From positions 1-41,150 of the IMG/VR virus record IMGVR_UViG_3300033141_001541: 41,150 nucleotides of DNA; one strand, 5' to 3'. Below are positions 15,977 through 23,390 of the stretch, piece after piece (position 1 is the first letter of the stretch; each line of letters starts with the position of its first letter). The DNA is from a virus. The notes beneath the pieces were generated by a model. The model was not told the origin of the DNA. It made no database searches and saw only the letters and a list, made by a program, of their open reading frames with translations. Made by a program: the position numbers and the translations under genes.

Positions 15977-16550
15977 TTCGAATCACCTTGAACATTCTGG
16001 CCGGCGTCCCGACCACCACCACGCCGGAGGGCACGTCCCGGGTCACCAGGGATCCGGCGCCCACCAGGGATCCGGCGCCGATGGTCACGCCCGGGCAGAT
16101 AACCGCGCCTGCACCGATGCTTGCGCCATCCTCCACCCGGGTCACGCCGTCCCGTATCTTCCCGGCGTCCGCGTCGCGCACTTTGGGATACTTGACGTTC
16201 GTGAACACGACACAAGGGCCGATAAACACGTTATCTCCGATCTCCACAGAGTCCGGGATGAAGTTGAACCCCTGAAGCCGGCAGTTACGGCCGATCTTGA
16301 CCGGGCCCACGATATTGACATACCGGCCGATCACGCAATCGTCACCGATCTCCGCGGACGGGGAAATGTCCGCCGGAGGCCACACTATGATCCCCCGCTC
16401 GCAATGGATAGGCGGCCGGTGGGGTAGCGCGGCTTCGTGGCCGTCCATCCAGCCCCGATGCACTTCAACCAGGTCGCACAGGTCGTTGTTCATTATCTGG
16501 ATGGCTTCCTGAACACTGACAATCCGCTCTGTCACCTTAGGATCGCTCAT
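15969..16550 (-). CDS. Hexapeptide-repeat (left-handed beta-helix) acyltransferase
   Basis: 193 residues, GAGG upstream of the ATG at 16550. After a helical N terminus (VQEAIQIMNNDLCDLVEVHR), residues 65-175 are tandem [LIV]-G-x4 hexapeptides: AEIGDDCVIGRYVNIVGPVK, IGDNVFIGPCVVFTNVKYP, GASIGAGAVICPGVTIGAGS and LVGAGSLVTRDVPSGVVVVG. This is the fold of sugar O- and N-acetyltransferases (WbbJ/LacA type). A basic C-terminal tail follows. It overlaps the glycosyltransferase upstream and the portal downstream, so it is co-expressed with head genes. The substrate cannot be read from the sequence. Confidence 0.85.
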   Translation of the reverse strand: MSDPKVTERIVSVQEAIQIMNNDLCDLVEVHRGWMDGHEAALPHRPPIHCERGIIVWPPADISPSAEIGDDCVIGRYVNIVGPVKIGRNCRLQGFNFIPDSVEIGDNVFIGPCVVFTNVKYPKVRDADAGKIRDGVTRVEDGASIGAGAVICPGVTIGAGSLVGAGSLVTRDVPSGVVVVGTPARMFKVIRNG

Positions 16551-17539
16551 GGCTTGGCCTCGTGATAGAGTCGCTGCAGGTTGATCACCTCGTCGTCCAT
16601 GAACCGGCTCAGCTTCGGCGGGATAAGGCGCTGCTCGTGATACCTCTCGGTCAGGTCCTTGATGCTCTTGCAGTGCACGCCCACGCCGTGTTCTTCAACG
16701 TACCGGCCCAGGAGCTCGGCATGGAGCACCAGGACCGGGATACCGGCCGCCCAATACTCCCAGAACTTGTTGGAATACGCCGCATTCCACTGTCGGGTCT
16801 CCCGCACGCACCCGCAGAACCCCCACCGATACCGGGTCAGGTTGTCCAGCAGTGTCCGGTACTCCAAGGGCTTACACAACACCGCGCCGGCGGACAGGTA
16901 CAGGGGATCGTCCTGGGGCCGGTTATTGGACGAATACAAGAAAAACGGGATATTGGCGTCGGTGCAGGCTTTGACCAAGGGGACTAGGTTCCGATGGCGA
17001 ACCGATGTCGCCGTCCCGCCCTGGTAAACAATACCGCCGGCTTTCGGCATCTGCTCGATGCCAGCGGCCATGGAGCGCGTCAAAAGCGACGGGACCTCAA
17101 TCGCGGGAATGTCCTTGAGCCTCGGCCAGCGCTCCTCGTGGAGGGCGCGATAGGCGGGGTTGGGCCAGACCATTGCGTCGCACACTGCAAACGCGCCCTC
17201 CTCATCCTCCCGGGCCTGGCCCGTCCGGCCGAACTCCGTGTCGTGGCAATCGAAAACAACGGGGATCCGCTTCGGGGCAACAAACCGGGTGACCGCCACA
17301 GGCCAGGTGGGCTCGTTGGCGACCTGGACGGCGTCGAACTGCTCCAGGTTCATCGACGTCAGCTTATCGTGCAGCCCCTTGGGCGTGTCCGCAAACCAGT
17401 GGACCCGCGGCACCTGGTGGAGCAGGTCCGGCCGCATCTGCGCGACCAGGTATTCAACCTCGTGGCCGTTTTCAGACAGCGCCGTGCCGAACTTCCAGGC
17501 TCGAACACACAGGTTATATTCGACAATGAGGATCCGCAT
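16547..17539 (-). CDS. GT-B-type glycosyltransferase (GT4-like)
   Basis: 330 residues. MRILIVEYNLCVRAWKFGTA and LSENGHEVEYLV form the first Rossmann strand and helix. PVVFDCHDTEFGR closes the N-terminal domain. The C-terminal domain has GGIVYQGGTATSVRHRNLVP and the nucleotide-sugar pocket SNKFWEYWAAGIPVLVLHAE with E-x7-like Glu, as in GT4-type retaining enzymes. It sits between the terminase side and the portal, directly coupled to the acyltransferase. The pair may modify host surface glycan, capsid protein or DNA bases. Confidence 0.8.
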   Translation of the reverse strand: MRILIVEYNLCVRAWKFGTALSENGHEVEYLVAQMRPDLLHQVPRVHWFADTPKGLHDKLTSMNLEQFDAVQVANEPTWPVAVTRFVAPKRIPVVFDCHDTEFGRTGQAREDEEGAFAVCDAMVWPNPAYRALHEERWPRLKDIPAIEVPSLLTRSMAAGIEQMPKAGGIVYQGGTATSVRHRNLVPLVKACTDANIPFFLYSSNNRPQDDPLYLSAGAVLCKPLEYRTLLDNLTRYRWGFCGCVRETRQWNAAYSNKFWEYWAAGIPVLVLHAELLGRYVEEHGVGVHCKSIKDLTERYHEQRLIPPKLSRFMDDEVINLQRLYHEAKP

Positions 17540-17544
17540 ACCGA

Positions 17545-17790
17545 TCAGGTGTCCAGGTTATTGTCGAACGTTTCCGCCGTGCTCGCGGACAGCGTGCCGG
17601 TGTCGCTCTGCGGGGTGGAGCTGTTGTAAGTGGCGCTCTGCCCCCCGTTGCACCGATGCGTGTGGTTGTCAAATGCGGTCTTGTTCGCCGCGGCGTCGGT
17701 GTAAATCTGGTCGAAGATCTTGCGCAGGGCGTTTTTACTGCGCGTGTCCAGCGATATCTCGTTGATCCAGGCATCAATGTTTACACTCAT
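17545..17790 (-). CDS. Small phage structural-module protein
   Basis: 81 residues, CAGGAGGATAAACCTA before the ATG at 17790. A helical first half (DAWINEISLDTRSKNALRKI, FDQIYTDAAANKTAFDNHTH) ends in the NHTHRC motif, which is common in small virion proteins with trimeric fibres. The second half is Ser/Thr-rich and unstructured (YNSSTPQSDTGTLSASTAE). It lies between terminase and glycosyltransferase. The role is unknown; a head-fibre or decoration role is one possibility. Confidence 0.6.
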   Translation of the reverse strand: MSVNIDAWINEISLDTRSKNALRKIFDQIYTDAAANKTAFDNHTHRCNGGQSATYNSSTPQSDTGTLSASTAETFDNNLDT

Positions 17791-17811
17791 TAGGTTTATC
17801 CTCCTGTTGGG

Positions 17812-19227
17812 TTAAATGTACTCCGCGTCCCGCCGGGCGATGATTTCCTCCCGGTAGGAATCGATTATCGGCTGCCGGACCTGGGCGTCGCTCGATCTGG
17901 CCATCTTGAGCAAGACGTACTGGAGCGCGTCGTGCACATGGCTGTATTTGTTCTTTTCCGGCTTGTCTGAGTATATCCCCGAGTTGGCGATCTCCGGGTA
18001 ATGGTATCCGCCCAGGAACCCATTGATCAGGCGTATACAGCTCGGGTCAATCAACAGCCCGTCGATCCTGCCAAGCGCCCTCTCAACGGCTTCCCGCCGG
18101 GCGTCCCAGTTGTTATCGCTGGGCTGGACATTCACGTTGCAGGTTTGTCGCATCAAGTCGGCGTTGCTGGTGAATCCCCCTGTCCGCTTGCTGTATTTGT
18201 TTTCACCGGCGGGGTCTGCAAAGTCATGGTAACTTGCGTTCGGCCACAATAGATTGCACTGCGCCGTCACCATCTCGGTGAAATCCACAATCCCCATCCG
18301 GTCCGAGTGAAATTCCCGGAGCACCTGGTAATAGCCGGCTGTCGGCTCCTGGAGCACGACAGCGGCGGGGCAGTTCCCCGAGTTGTCCCACCCGCGCCAC
18401 AGCTCTCCCTTGGCCCAGACCAGGGGCTGCTCCGCAACATGGATATTTTTTCGGAACTTGTTGTAAACCACCCTGCCCTTGATTAGGGCGCCCGGCTTGC
18501 CCTCAACATACATCGCAACCCAGTCCGGGTTGTCCCGGTAGTCGTCGATCAGGTGGTCGTAGTAATTCGGCGGGAGATTGGCTTCGTTTTCTCTGGGCGG
18601 CTGCCAGAATCCTTCATGGCCCTCGAGCGGCGACTTAATGGGCAACGGGCCCGGGACCTCGGTTTTCCAGTCAAACATCCAGTAGGTGGGGTGTTCAATG
18701 TCCGGCGGGTTGGTGGTCTCAATCCCATAACGGCGGGGGGACTTGCGGGGATAGCGGCCGATCCGGTTCAGGAGCATGCGCCTGACGTCCTGGTGGACCT
18801 CGATGGATTCATCGATCCAGTAGCCGGTGATCTCCAGGCTCTTAAACTTGGCAACCTGGTCCGGGCGGTCGCAGGAGCGGAACAGAACTTCAACCCCGAT
18901 GCCGGGATCCGGATATTTCAGCGTGTAGATGTTTTCGAGTTTGTGGTGGTGGCCCCAGTAAAACCAATCGAATAGCGTGCGCTGCGTAGTGTCCCGCAAC
19001 TCTGGATAGGAATTGCGGATAACAACCCATCGTGTCGCTGTGATGCCGTGCTCCTCGAACAGATAAAAGGGCAGGTAATAGCAGATCTCCCAGGCCGCCG
19101 CGGTTGTCTTGCCGGATCCGACAGGGCCCACGATGCACCGGATATCCGCATTTGACTCATGAAACATCTTGAGGGTCGGTAATGCTTCGTATTGCGGTAT
19201 TTCGCTGGCCAGGGCTGCGTTAATCAT
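17812..19227 (-). CDS. terL: Terminase large subunit
   Basis: About 471 residues from the ATG at 19227; a TTG at 19233 is also possible. The N-terminal ATPase has Walker A GPVGSGKT (residues 36-43), a coupling RWVVIRNSYPELRDTT segment, and Walker B ITGYWIDES with the catalytic Glu. The C-terminal nuclease contains WRGWDNSGNCPAAVVLQEP and YHDFADPAGENKYSK with acidic metal ligands, then HVHDALQYVLLKM. This is a complete DNA-packaging motor and headful/unit-length nuclease. It is preceded by the terS candidate and followed by a small structural gene. Confidence 0.92.
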   Translation of the reverse strand: MINAALASEIPQYEALPTLKMFHESNADIRCIVGPVGSGKTTAAAWEICYYLPFYLFEEHGITATRWVVIRNSYPELRDTTQRTLFDWFYWGHHHKLENIYTLKYPDPGIGVEVLFRSCDRPDQVAKFKSLEITGYWIDESIEVHQDVRRMLLNRIGRYPRKSPRRYGIETTNPPDIEHPTYWMFDWKTEVPGPLPIKSPLEGHEGFWQPPRENEANLPPNYYDHLIDDYRDNPDWVAMYVEGKPGALIKGRVVYNKFRKNIHVAEQPLVWAKGELWRGWDNSGNCPAAVVLQEPTAGYYQVLREFHSDRMGIVDFTEMVTAQCNLLWPNASYHDFADPAGENKYSKRTGGFTSNADLMRQTCNVNVQPSDNNWDARREAVERALGRIDGLLIDPSCIRLINGFLGGYHYPEIANSGIYSDKPEKNKYSHVHDALQYVLLKMARSSDAQVRQPIIDSYREEIIARRDAEYI

Positions 19228-19239
19228 CGACAATCCGAG

Positions 19240-19566
19240 TTATTCTCGCTTTTTCTTGATTGTTGGGTCCGGCTTGAGGATGGCGACAGTCCCCTCGAGC
19301 TCGCTTTTCGTCGGGGCCTTGCCGCCCATGATATCCACCGCCAGGGTCAACGCGTGCAGGCGGGTCGTGTTGTCCACCAGGCGCTCGCTGTAGATGATGC
19401 GGTCGTCACTCCCCTTAAACGCCTTGACCACCTTGGCGCTCATGAGCTGTTTGAGCCGCATCGCCACAAAGTCCGGGGTCACCCGCCGGCGCTCCAGGGC
19501 CTCCAGCAACTGCAGGCGTACATTCTCCGCAGATTTATGGCCGTTCAATATAGCTCCATCGTTCAT
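19240..19566 (-). CDS. terS: Terminase small subunit (probable)
   Basis: 108 residues from the ATG at 19566; an upstream in-frame ATG adds 18 residues but lacks conserved character. Helical throughout: HKSAENVRLQLLEALERRRV, TPDFVAMRLKQLMSAKVVKA and RLVDNTTRLHALTLAVDIMG, ending in a basic tail KPDPTIKKKRE. Size, helical build and position right before terL fit a small terminase that recognises packaging sites. The neighbouring HTH protein at 19651-19869 is an alternative DNA-recognition partner. Confidence 0.7.
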   Translation of the reverse strand: MNDGAILNGHKSAENVRLQLLEALERRRVTPDFVAMRLKQLMSAKVVKAFKGSDDRIIYSERLVDNTTRLHALTLAVDIMGGKAPTKSELEGTVAILKPDPTIKKKRE

Positions 19567-19650
19567 GTTTCGCAGTGTAAGTGGTTGATAATACGGCGTC
19601 AACAGACAGTGGGCGTGCAAAGGCGGGGTAAAGGGGGGTTAAAATAGGAG

Positions 19651-19869
19651 TCAATCCTGTGCAATATTCATCTTTCTGAGCCGATTATATTCCACCAGCC
19701 ATTGATCCATCTCCCACGGGATGATGGCCGGCGTGTTCCCGGGCAGTCGGTGGACAGGCATCCCGTACTTGTAGTGCAGCGTCTTTGCGGTGCGGACAGA
19801 GCAGTCGATGTACCGCGCAATGCCCTTCCAGGTGCGGATCCACCCGGGCGGTCCGAGATATTGACTCAC
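19651..19869 (-). CDS. Helix-turn-helix DNA-binding protein (excisionase/HTH_17-like)
   Basis: 72 residues starting with GTG at 19869 inside the overlap GTGA with the zinc-binding gene; GAGGAG lies eight bases upstream. WKGIARYIDCSVRTAKTLHY is a winged or MerR-like helix-turn-helix, followed by KYGMPVHRLPGNTPAIIPWE and DQWL, as in Xis/HTH_17 proteins. It lies next to terS, not beside int. It could be a packaging-site binder or a transcription regulator of late genes. Confidence 0.7.
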   Translation of the reverse strand: MSQYLGPPGWIRTWKGIARYIDCSVRTAKTLHYKYGMPVHRLPGNTPAIIPWEMDQWLVEYNRLRKMNIAQD

Positions 19870-20120
19870 TGGTTGCTCTCCTCGGGGTCCGGGTCTCCGC
19901 TCCCGGCCAGCCGTCCGCAGTTGGCGCAGATATACCCGGCGTGTACCGGGAATGGGAACTCGTGGCCGATGGGTGAATAGAACTTTGAAATCACCCTGAC
20001 CTGATAAATCTTGATCCAGTTAATGTTCTCGCACTGTTCGCACTTCATGACGGGGGAGAAGCGTACCGCCTCTTTTGACAACTTGACCTGAGGCTGTTGT
20101 TGTCCATCACCGTTGCTCAT
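19866..20120 (-). CDS. Zinc-ribbon protein
   Basis: 84 residues behind ATAGGAGAGTCCC and ATG at 20120. The CEQCENINW and CANCGRL knuckles lie about 35 residues apart and make a zinc ribbon. The stretch between them is beta-rich (WIKIYQVRVISKFYSPIGHE). The C terminus is acidic. It overlaps the HTH gene by four bases. A nucleic-acid-binding accessory role is plausible; no family is recognised. Confidence 0.65.
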   Translation of the reverse strand: MSNGDGQQQPQVKLSKEAVRFSPVMKCEQCENINWIKIYQVRVISKFYSPIGHEFPFPVHAGYICANCGRLAGSGDPDPEESNQ

Positions 20121-20129
20121 GGGACTCTC

Positions 20130-20549
20130 CTATTCGATCACGAGTATGGTCATACCCCGGGCGTCCAGGGTGTAATTTTTAGCCGCGTGGACCTCGACGA
20201 TCTGCTTGTCGTCCAGCCAGGCCACGCCGTTGAGACAGTCTTTTACAAATTTCAACAGATTATCGATGTCCAGCTTTTTGCAATGTGGCACCTGGTGGTC
20301 GTTGCCGGCCTCCAGTTCCAGCCGCAGCTTCTTGGGTATGGACTTGGGACACGGGAATAGAAACGTCGCGTACAGGCAGACGGGCCCTCCGAGTGGTTCT
20401 TTTAGCTCCTTGAGCTGCTCTTTGGCTTCCAGGATCCACCTTCCCTCCTCGGTTATCTGGGTGTTGTAGGTACCCACGAATTTACCTTTCCGAAAAAACC
20501 TCGGTCTTGCTTTTGATATCGGCTTACCGGGTATCACGATTTGATACAT
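20130..20549 (-). CDS. rusA: RusA-like Holliday-junction resolvase
   Basis: 139 residues from the ATG at 20549, chosen because GGGGAAGG precedes it by six bases; the ATG at 20555 lies inside that ribosome site. IVIPGKPISKARPRFFRKG is the family opening. HCKKLDIDNLLKFVKDCLNG followed by VAWLDDKQIVEVHAAK gives the D-x-D-N...D-D acidic cluster (about residues 94-114) that binds magnesium in RusA. It resolves branched DNA after replication or recombination before packaging. It overlaps the small gene upstream. Confidence 0.88.
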   Translation of the reverse strand: MYQIVIPGKPISKARPRFFRKGKFVGTYNTQITEEGRWILEAKEQLKELKEPLGGPVCLYATFLFPCPKSIPKKLRLELEAGNDHQVPHCKKLDIDNLLKFVKDCLNGVAWLDDKQIVEVHAAKNYTLDARGMTILVIE

Positions 20550-20757
20550 GATCATCCTTCCCCCACGGCCCTTGTTCTGGCAGCGGCTTCAGCTTGGGTT
20601 TAATCTTCCGTGCCAGGCGCTTTCCGATTGGGCACCCCAGACACGCTTCAAGGTTCTTGTAAAATCGATAAACCCACTTCGGCGACGTGGTAGCCACCAC
20701 ATACCGGGTGGCGCAGGTCATTTCGCCTATCTTAGCTTTGTTTCGGGAGCACCACAT
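20524..20757 (-). CDS. Small basic Cys-containing protein
   Basis: 77 residues filling the space between the methyltransferase and rusA, overlapping both ends by about 30 bases. MWCSRNKAKIGEMTCATRYV and KNLEACLGCPIGKRLARKI carry four Cys in a possible zinc site. The net charge is strongly positive (RLARKIKPKLKPLPEQ). It probably binds nucleic acid. No family named. Confidence 0.5.
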   Translation of the reverse strand: MWCSRNKAKIGEMTCATRYVVATTSPKWVYRFYKNLEACLGCPIGKRLARKIKPKLKPLPEQGPWGKDDHVSNRDTR

Positions 20758-21440
20758 ATCGCCTCCATAATAGGCACAACCACTTGTGGAACTATGGCGT
20801 TTCCGAGTGCTCTAAGTCGGTCCACCCAGGAGGATACCCCATTATCCATTCGACAATCTCCGGTCCTGGCCGAGCGCCAAGTTCCTCTTGGAGGCGTAGT
20901 CCACGGTTTTTGGTTAATCGTGGGTGATCTTCCGATCCCGGCGACCTCGTGGAGTCGCTTGCGACTGGAGTTGGCAATAATGAACACACGCCGGCGTCTA
21001 TGAGGCAGGCCACAATCTGAAGCCTGTCGTTCAAATCGGGCAAAACAATAGCCAGCTTCCTCCAAAGATATCGCAACTTGATTTTCCCAGTCTTGGTTGC
21101 CGGGAGGCTGTTCAACGATACACCATTCCGGTCTAACCAATCGAATAATTCTGTCCATTTTAGGATAGAGAGTTTCACCAGTCCGGCATCCTTGTATCGC
21201 CGCAGCAACGCTTGTATGTTTGCAGGGTGGGCCTCCCGTGAGAAGATCGATAACTGTTCCATTGTGTTTATACTCCCGGATGTCTGATATTATCGGCACG
21301 TCCGGCCAGTGCTTCCGAAGCACCTTTTGGCAAAACGGGTCAATCTCCACAAAGGCATGGATTTCATGCTCATCCCCCCATACCCCTTGAGCGGCCAGTG
21401 CGAAGCCACCGATGCCTGAAAACAAGTCAAGGTGCTTCAT
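20727..21440 (-). CDS. DNA (cytosine-5) methyltransferase, short phage type
   Basis: 237 residues. Motif I LFSGIGGFALAA binds AdoMet (residues 5-16) and VEIDPFCQKVL is motif II. Motif IV is TGGPPCKHTS with the catalytic Cys in the P-C dipeptide. Motif VI is VEQPPG instead of the usual E-N-V. Motif VIII is PHRRRRVFIIA and motifs IX/X are RLRALGNAIVPQVV. The target-recognition region between VIII and IX is only about 45 residues, so the enzyme is short. It may protect phage DNA from restriction. The Q for N change in motif VI is unusual but all other motifs are intact. Confidence 0.85.
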   Translation of the reverse strand: MKHLDLFSGIGGFALAAQGVWGDEHEIHAFVEIDPFCQKVLRKHWPDVPIISDIREYKHNGTVIDLLTGGPPCKHTSVAAAIQGCRTGETLYPKMDRIIRLVRPEWCIVEQPPGNQDWENQVAISLEEAGYCFARFERQASDCGLPHRRRRVFIIANSSRKRLHEVAGIGRSPTINQKPWTTPPRGTWRSARTGDCRMDNGVSSWVDRLRALGNAIVPQVVVPIMEAICGAPETKLR

Positions 21441-21446
21441 GGCCTC

Positions 21447-21638
21447 TCATTTCCGTTTTAAGCGACTTTCCCGTTTTGCCCTTACCTGAATATCCCCCCG
21501 GTTCCGAAGTACGCTTAAAAGCGATTTCCAGCGCCTTTCCTTAGGGATGCTATAAACATCCCACCAGGCTTTCGGGTCCAGGGCCAGTTCCAGGAGTTCC
21601 CGAAGTTCGGTCCGGGTGATGGTGGTGGGGGACCTCAA
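21447..21638 (-). CDS. Small replication-module protein
   Basis: 63 residues: MRSPTTITRTELRELLELAL, then DPKAWWDVYSIPKERRWKSL and a basic tail VRAKRESRLKRK. It is mostly helical with one Trp pair. Its start overlaps the stop of the upstream gene by four bases. It could be a small DNA-binding adaptor. Unrecognised. Confidence 0.6.
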   Translation of the reverse strand: MRSPTTITRTELRELLELALDPKAWWDVYSIPKERRWKSLLSVLRNRGDIQVRAKRESRLKRK

Positions 21639-22150
21639 AACGGTAGCTCCGCGTTTTCCGCCACCCGTTTTGCCATCTGCTCCGTTGTCTCCCTGGTCGG
21701 TTTCCAGTCTCCTGGATCCTTGAGCGGCCAGACAATCAGGCCCTCAGCCTCGCACTCAGACCGGAGGCGGCGGGGAATGTTCGTTGAAGCACCAAAATGC
21801 CTCTCCCAGTTATTGCACCCGCCGCACCGGCACACCCACAGGTGGGCGTGGTCCCGCTTGCGCAGCCACAGCACGCCCTTGTCCTGGCAATCCGTGCAAT
21901 TGTTGTAAATCCGGACAATCTTGCCGGGGTTCATCTTTTGCCACACGGACCACCCGGTTTTCATCGCCATAGGGAGGTTCGTCGGGGGCTTTTCGTTCTG
22001 GGTGATAAACTTGTAAATCTCCGGCACGGCCAAGTCGGGTATGTGTTGTACCTCGTCAAACCATAGCTCCAACTGCCGGGTGTCCGGGTGCTTGCGGTTG
22101 AAGTAGGTGAAGATGTCGCCGATGAGTTGGGTAAACGTTTCATGTTTCAT
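21635..22150 (-). CDS. Possible helicase-loader/replication protein with zinc knuckle
   Basis: 171 residues. The N-terminal 80 residues are helical (FTQLIGDIFTYFNRKHPDTR, LELWFDEVQHIPDLAVPEIY, KFITQNEKPPTNLPMAMKTG), like the small loader proteins (G39P, lambda P type) that sample a DnaB partner. Then CTDCQDKGVLWLRKRDHAHL, WVCRCGGCNNWERHFG form a four-Cys zinc site. It lies directly downstream of the replication initiator and overlaps it, the position lambda P has after O. No helicase is encoded, so host DnaB is the likely partner. Confidence 0.55.
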   Translation of the reverse strand: MKHETFTQLIGDIFTYFNRKHPDTRQLELWFDEVQHIPDLAVPEIYKFITQNEKPPTNLPMAMKTGWSVWQKMNPGKIVRIYNNCTDCQDKGVLWLRKRDHAHLWVCRCGGCNNWERHFGASTNIPRRLRSECEAEGLIVWPLKDPGDWKPTRETTEQMAKRVAENAELPF

Positions 22151-22868
22151 TTCTTTTCCCTTTGGCTAAAAATTCGGCGTAGGGGTCTCTTTTGTTCAGC
22201 GGCTCAAATACGGTTTGCCATCCCCTTTCAATCGCCGTCTCGATCAGTTCTTTGGGATCGTATCCCTTCAAGCGGAGTAAGTTCAGTTTTTTGATAAACA
22301 GTTCTTGTGCTTTGTCCGACATCTGTTTACGGAGTTTTTTTCTGTGTTCCAGAAAATCTTTGAACAAATCACGGTCAAGCCAGTCCGGTAAAATCAGCTG
22401 GGTTTGAGAAGGGGGGGTAAGGGGGGGTTGTTTTTTATTATTGTCTTTATTGTCTTTTGTGTTTGTCGTTTTTGACAACGATTTGTTGTCGTTTTTGACA
22501 ACCCCTGTTGTCGTTTTTGACAACGTTGTCGTTTTTGACAACACCTTCCACTCTTTATAATTCTTGTTAAATCGGTATGTTGCGGTATTGCAGTTGTCGT
22601 TTTTGACAACGCAGTTGTCATTTTTGACAACAATGTTTTTTGAGATAAGCCCCCTTAACGCCCTGCACACGTTGCTTTTATTCATCCCCGTTGCTTCAAC
22701 AAATTGAGAGTTGGAAATAGAGTCTTCTTTCTTGTTGTAACCATACGTTTTGCGTATGATAAAATCTAAACACTGACGCTCTTCACCTGGTATCCGGTAT
22801 CTAATCAAGGCGTCCAAAATCTCGTTCGCTATTCGCGTGTGTCCGTTTTCAACTTGCGGCGATGGCAT
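22140..22868 (-). CDS. Replication initiator, phage O-like, with origin iterons in the gene
   Basis: 242 residues. The N-terminal domain MPSPQVENGHTRIANEILDA, then LIRYRIPGEERQCLDFIIRK and a winged helix (SNSQFVEATGMNKSNVCRAL) is the Phage_rep_O domain. The middle (about residues 85-150) is a low-complexity Asn/Lys/Thr linker, encoded by the iterons, with repeats such as VVKNDN and LSKTTT. The C terminus (LPDWLDRDLFKDFLEHRKKL) resembles the part of O that contacts the loader. The gene is AT-richer than neighbours. It probably binds its own iterons to open the origin. Confidence 0.82.
   Translation of the reverse strand: MPSPQVENGHTRIANEILDALIRYRIPGEERQCLDFIIRKTYGYNKKEDSISNSQFVEATGMNKSNVCRALRGLISKNIVVKNDNCVVKNDNCNTATYRFNKNYKEWKVLSKTTTLSKTTTGVVKNDNKSLSKTTNTKDNKDNNKKQPPLTPPSQTQLILPDWLDRDLFKDFLEHRKKLRKQMSDKAQELFIKKLNLLRLKGYDPKELIETAIERGWQTVFEPLNKRDPYAEFLAKGKRNET
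22421..22631. repeat. Six iterons and AT-rich segment: probable replication origin
   Basis: Six copies of GTTGTCGTTTTTGACAAC lie at 22463-22479 (first base divergent), 22485-22502, 22507-22524, 22525-22542, 22593-22610 and 22614-22631 (one changed base). Each is an inverted repeat GTTGTC/GACAAC around a six-base spacer. Spacings of about 18-23 bases place several on one helix face. An AT-rich tract lies at 22425-22460. All sit inside the initiator gene, as in lambda ori within O. Confidence 0.8.
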
Positions 22869-23295
22869 TTTTATTTTCCAGGTGCTGAAAATACCTTTCT
22901 TTCATTTCAGACATAATTTCAGGTGATCGAAGCATATATTCAACAATGGAAGCCATGACCTCCGGTGTGTGAAAAGGTTCCATAAACGCAAAGCCACAAG
23001 CGATTTCATGAATTTGAGCAGACATAAACCCATTTTCGGCAAGCGCTGATAAAAGCAGCTTTTCAAATATGGGCTTGCTTTCCTTTTCCTGCTCATGGCA
23101 ATATGCACAAAGGGTCACCAAAAACCTGTCTTCGTATTCCCATGGCTTATTGCCTTTTTTGTAAACCAGATGGTGAACATGGAGCGTTTCGGATTCGTCT
23201 CCGCATTCTTGGCAAGACCACCCATCCCTTTCTAAAATTTTCAGCCTTTTCTTTTGCCATCTCGGATCGCGCAACATACTGCTGTATTTGCTCAT
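22849..23295 (-). CDS. HNH-motif nuclease-like protein
   Basis: 148 residues from the ATG at 23295, with AAGGAGAGAAGGTC directly upstream. The frame stays open to 23394, but that part crosses the structured RNA and reads like translated non-coding DNA. RWQKKRLKILERDGWSCQEC, then LHVHHLVYKKGNKPWEYEDR and LVTLCAYCHEQEK form a complete treble-clef HNH domain (C-x-x-C...H-H...C-x-x-C-H). The C-terminal 75 residues are helical. Small HNH proteins act as nicking nucleases in packaging, homing or recombination. This one lies in the replication module. Confidence 0.8.
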   Translation of the reverse strand: MSKYSSMLRDPRWQKKRLKILERDGWSCQECGDESETLHVHHLVYKKGNKPWEYEDRFLVTLCAYCHEQEKESKPIFEKLLLSALAENGFMSAQIHEIACGFAFMEPFHTPEVMASIVEYMLRSPEIMSEMKERYFQHLENKNAIAAS

Positions 23296-23315
23296 GACCT
23301 TCTCTCCTTGTTGTT

Positions 23316-23385
23316 TTGCGCGGGGGTTCGCCGCCCCGTCTGGTGGGCGTTGGGCTAGACGCTTGTTCCACCAGCCCCCGCGCAA
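23316..23385 (-). ncRNA. Compact 70-nt structured RNA element upstream of the HNH gene
   Basis: On the minus strand an 11-bp perfect outer helix pairs TTGCGCGGGGG (23385-23375) with CCCCCGCGCAA (23326-23316). Next inside, CTGGTGG (23374-23368) pairs with CCACCAG (23346-23340), seven perfect pairs stacked on the first helix. A GCGT/ACGC hairpin lies inside. An unpaired 13-base strand (23339-23327) could form a competing hairpin. It fills nearly the whole gap before the HNH ribosome site. It may be a cis-regulator, a processed RNA or a partner of the HNH protein. Confidence 0.6.
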
Positions 23386-23390
23386 GATTG

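Noticed and set aside
20792-21262. Second frame inside the methyltransferase gene
   Set aside because: The methyltransferase frame holds all the motifs; this one has no recognisable pattern or ribosome site.
22463-22631. Regular repeats considered as a CRISPR array
   Set aside because: Units are separated by 0 to 50 bases of coding sequence with no uniform spacers, and no cas genes are present; the iteron explanation fits better.
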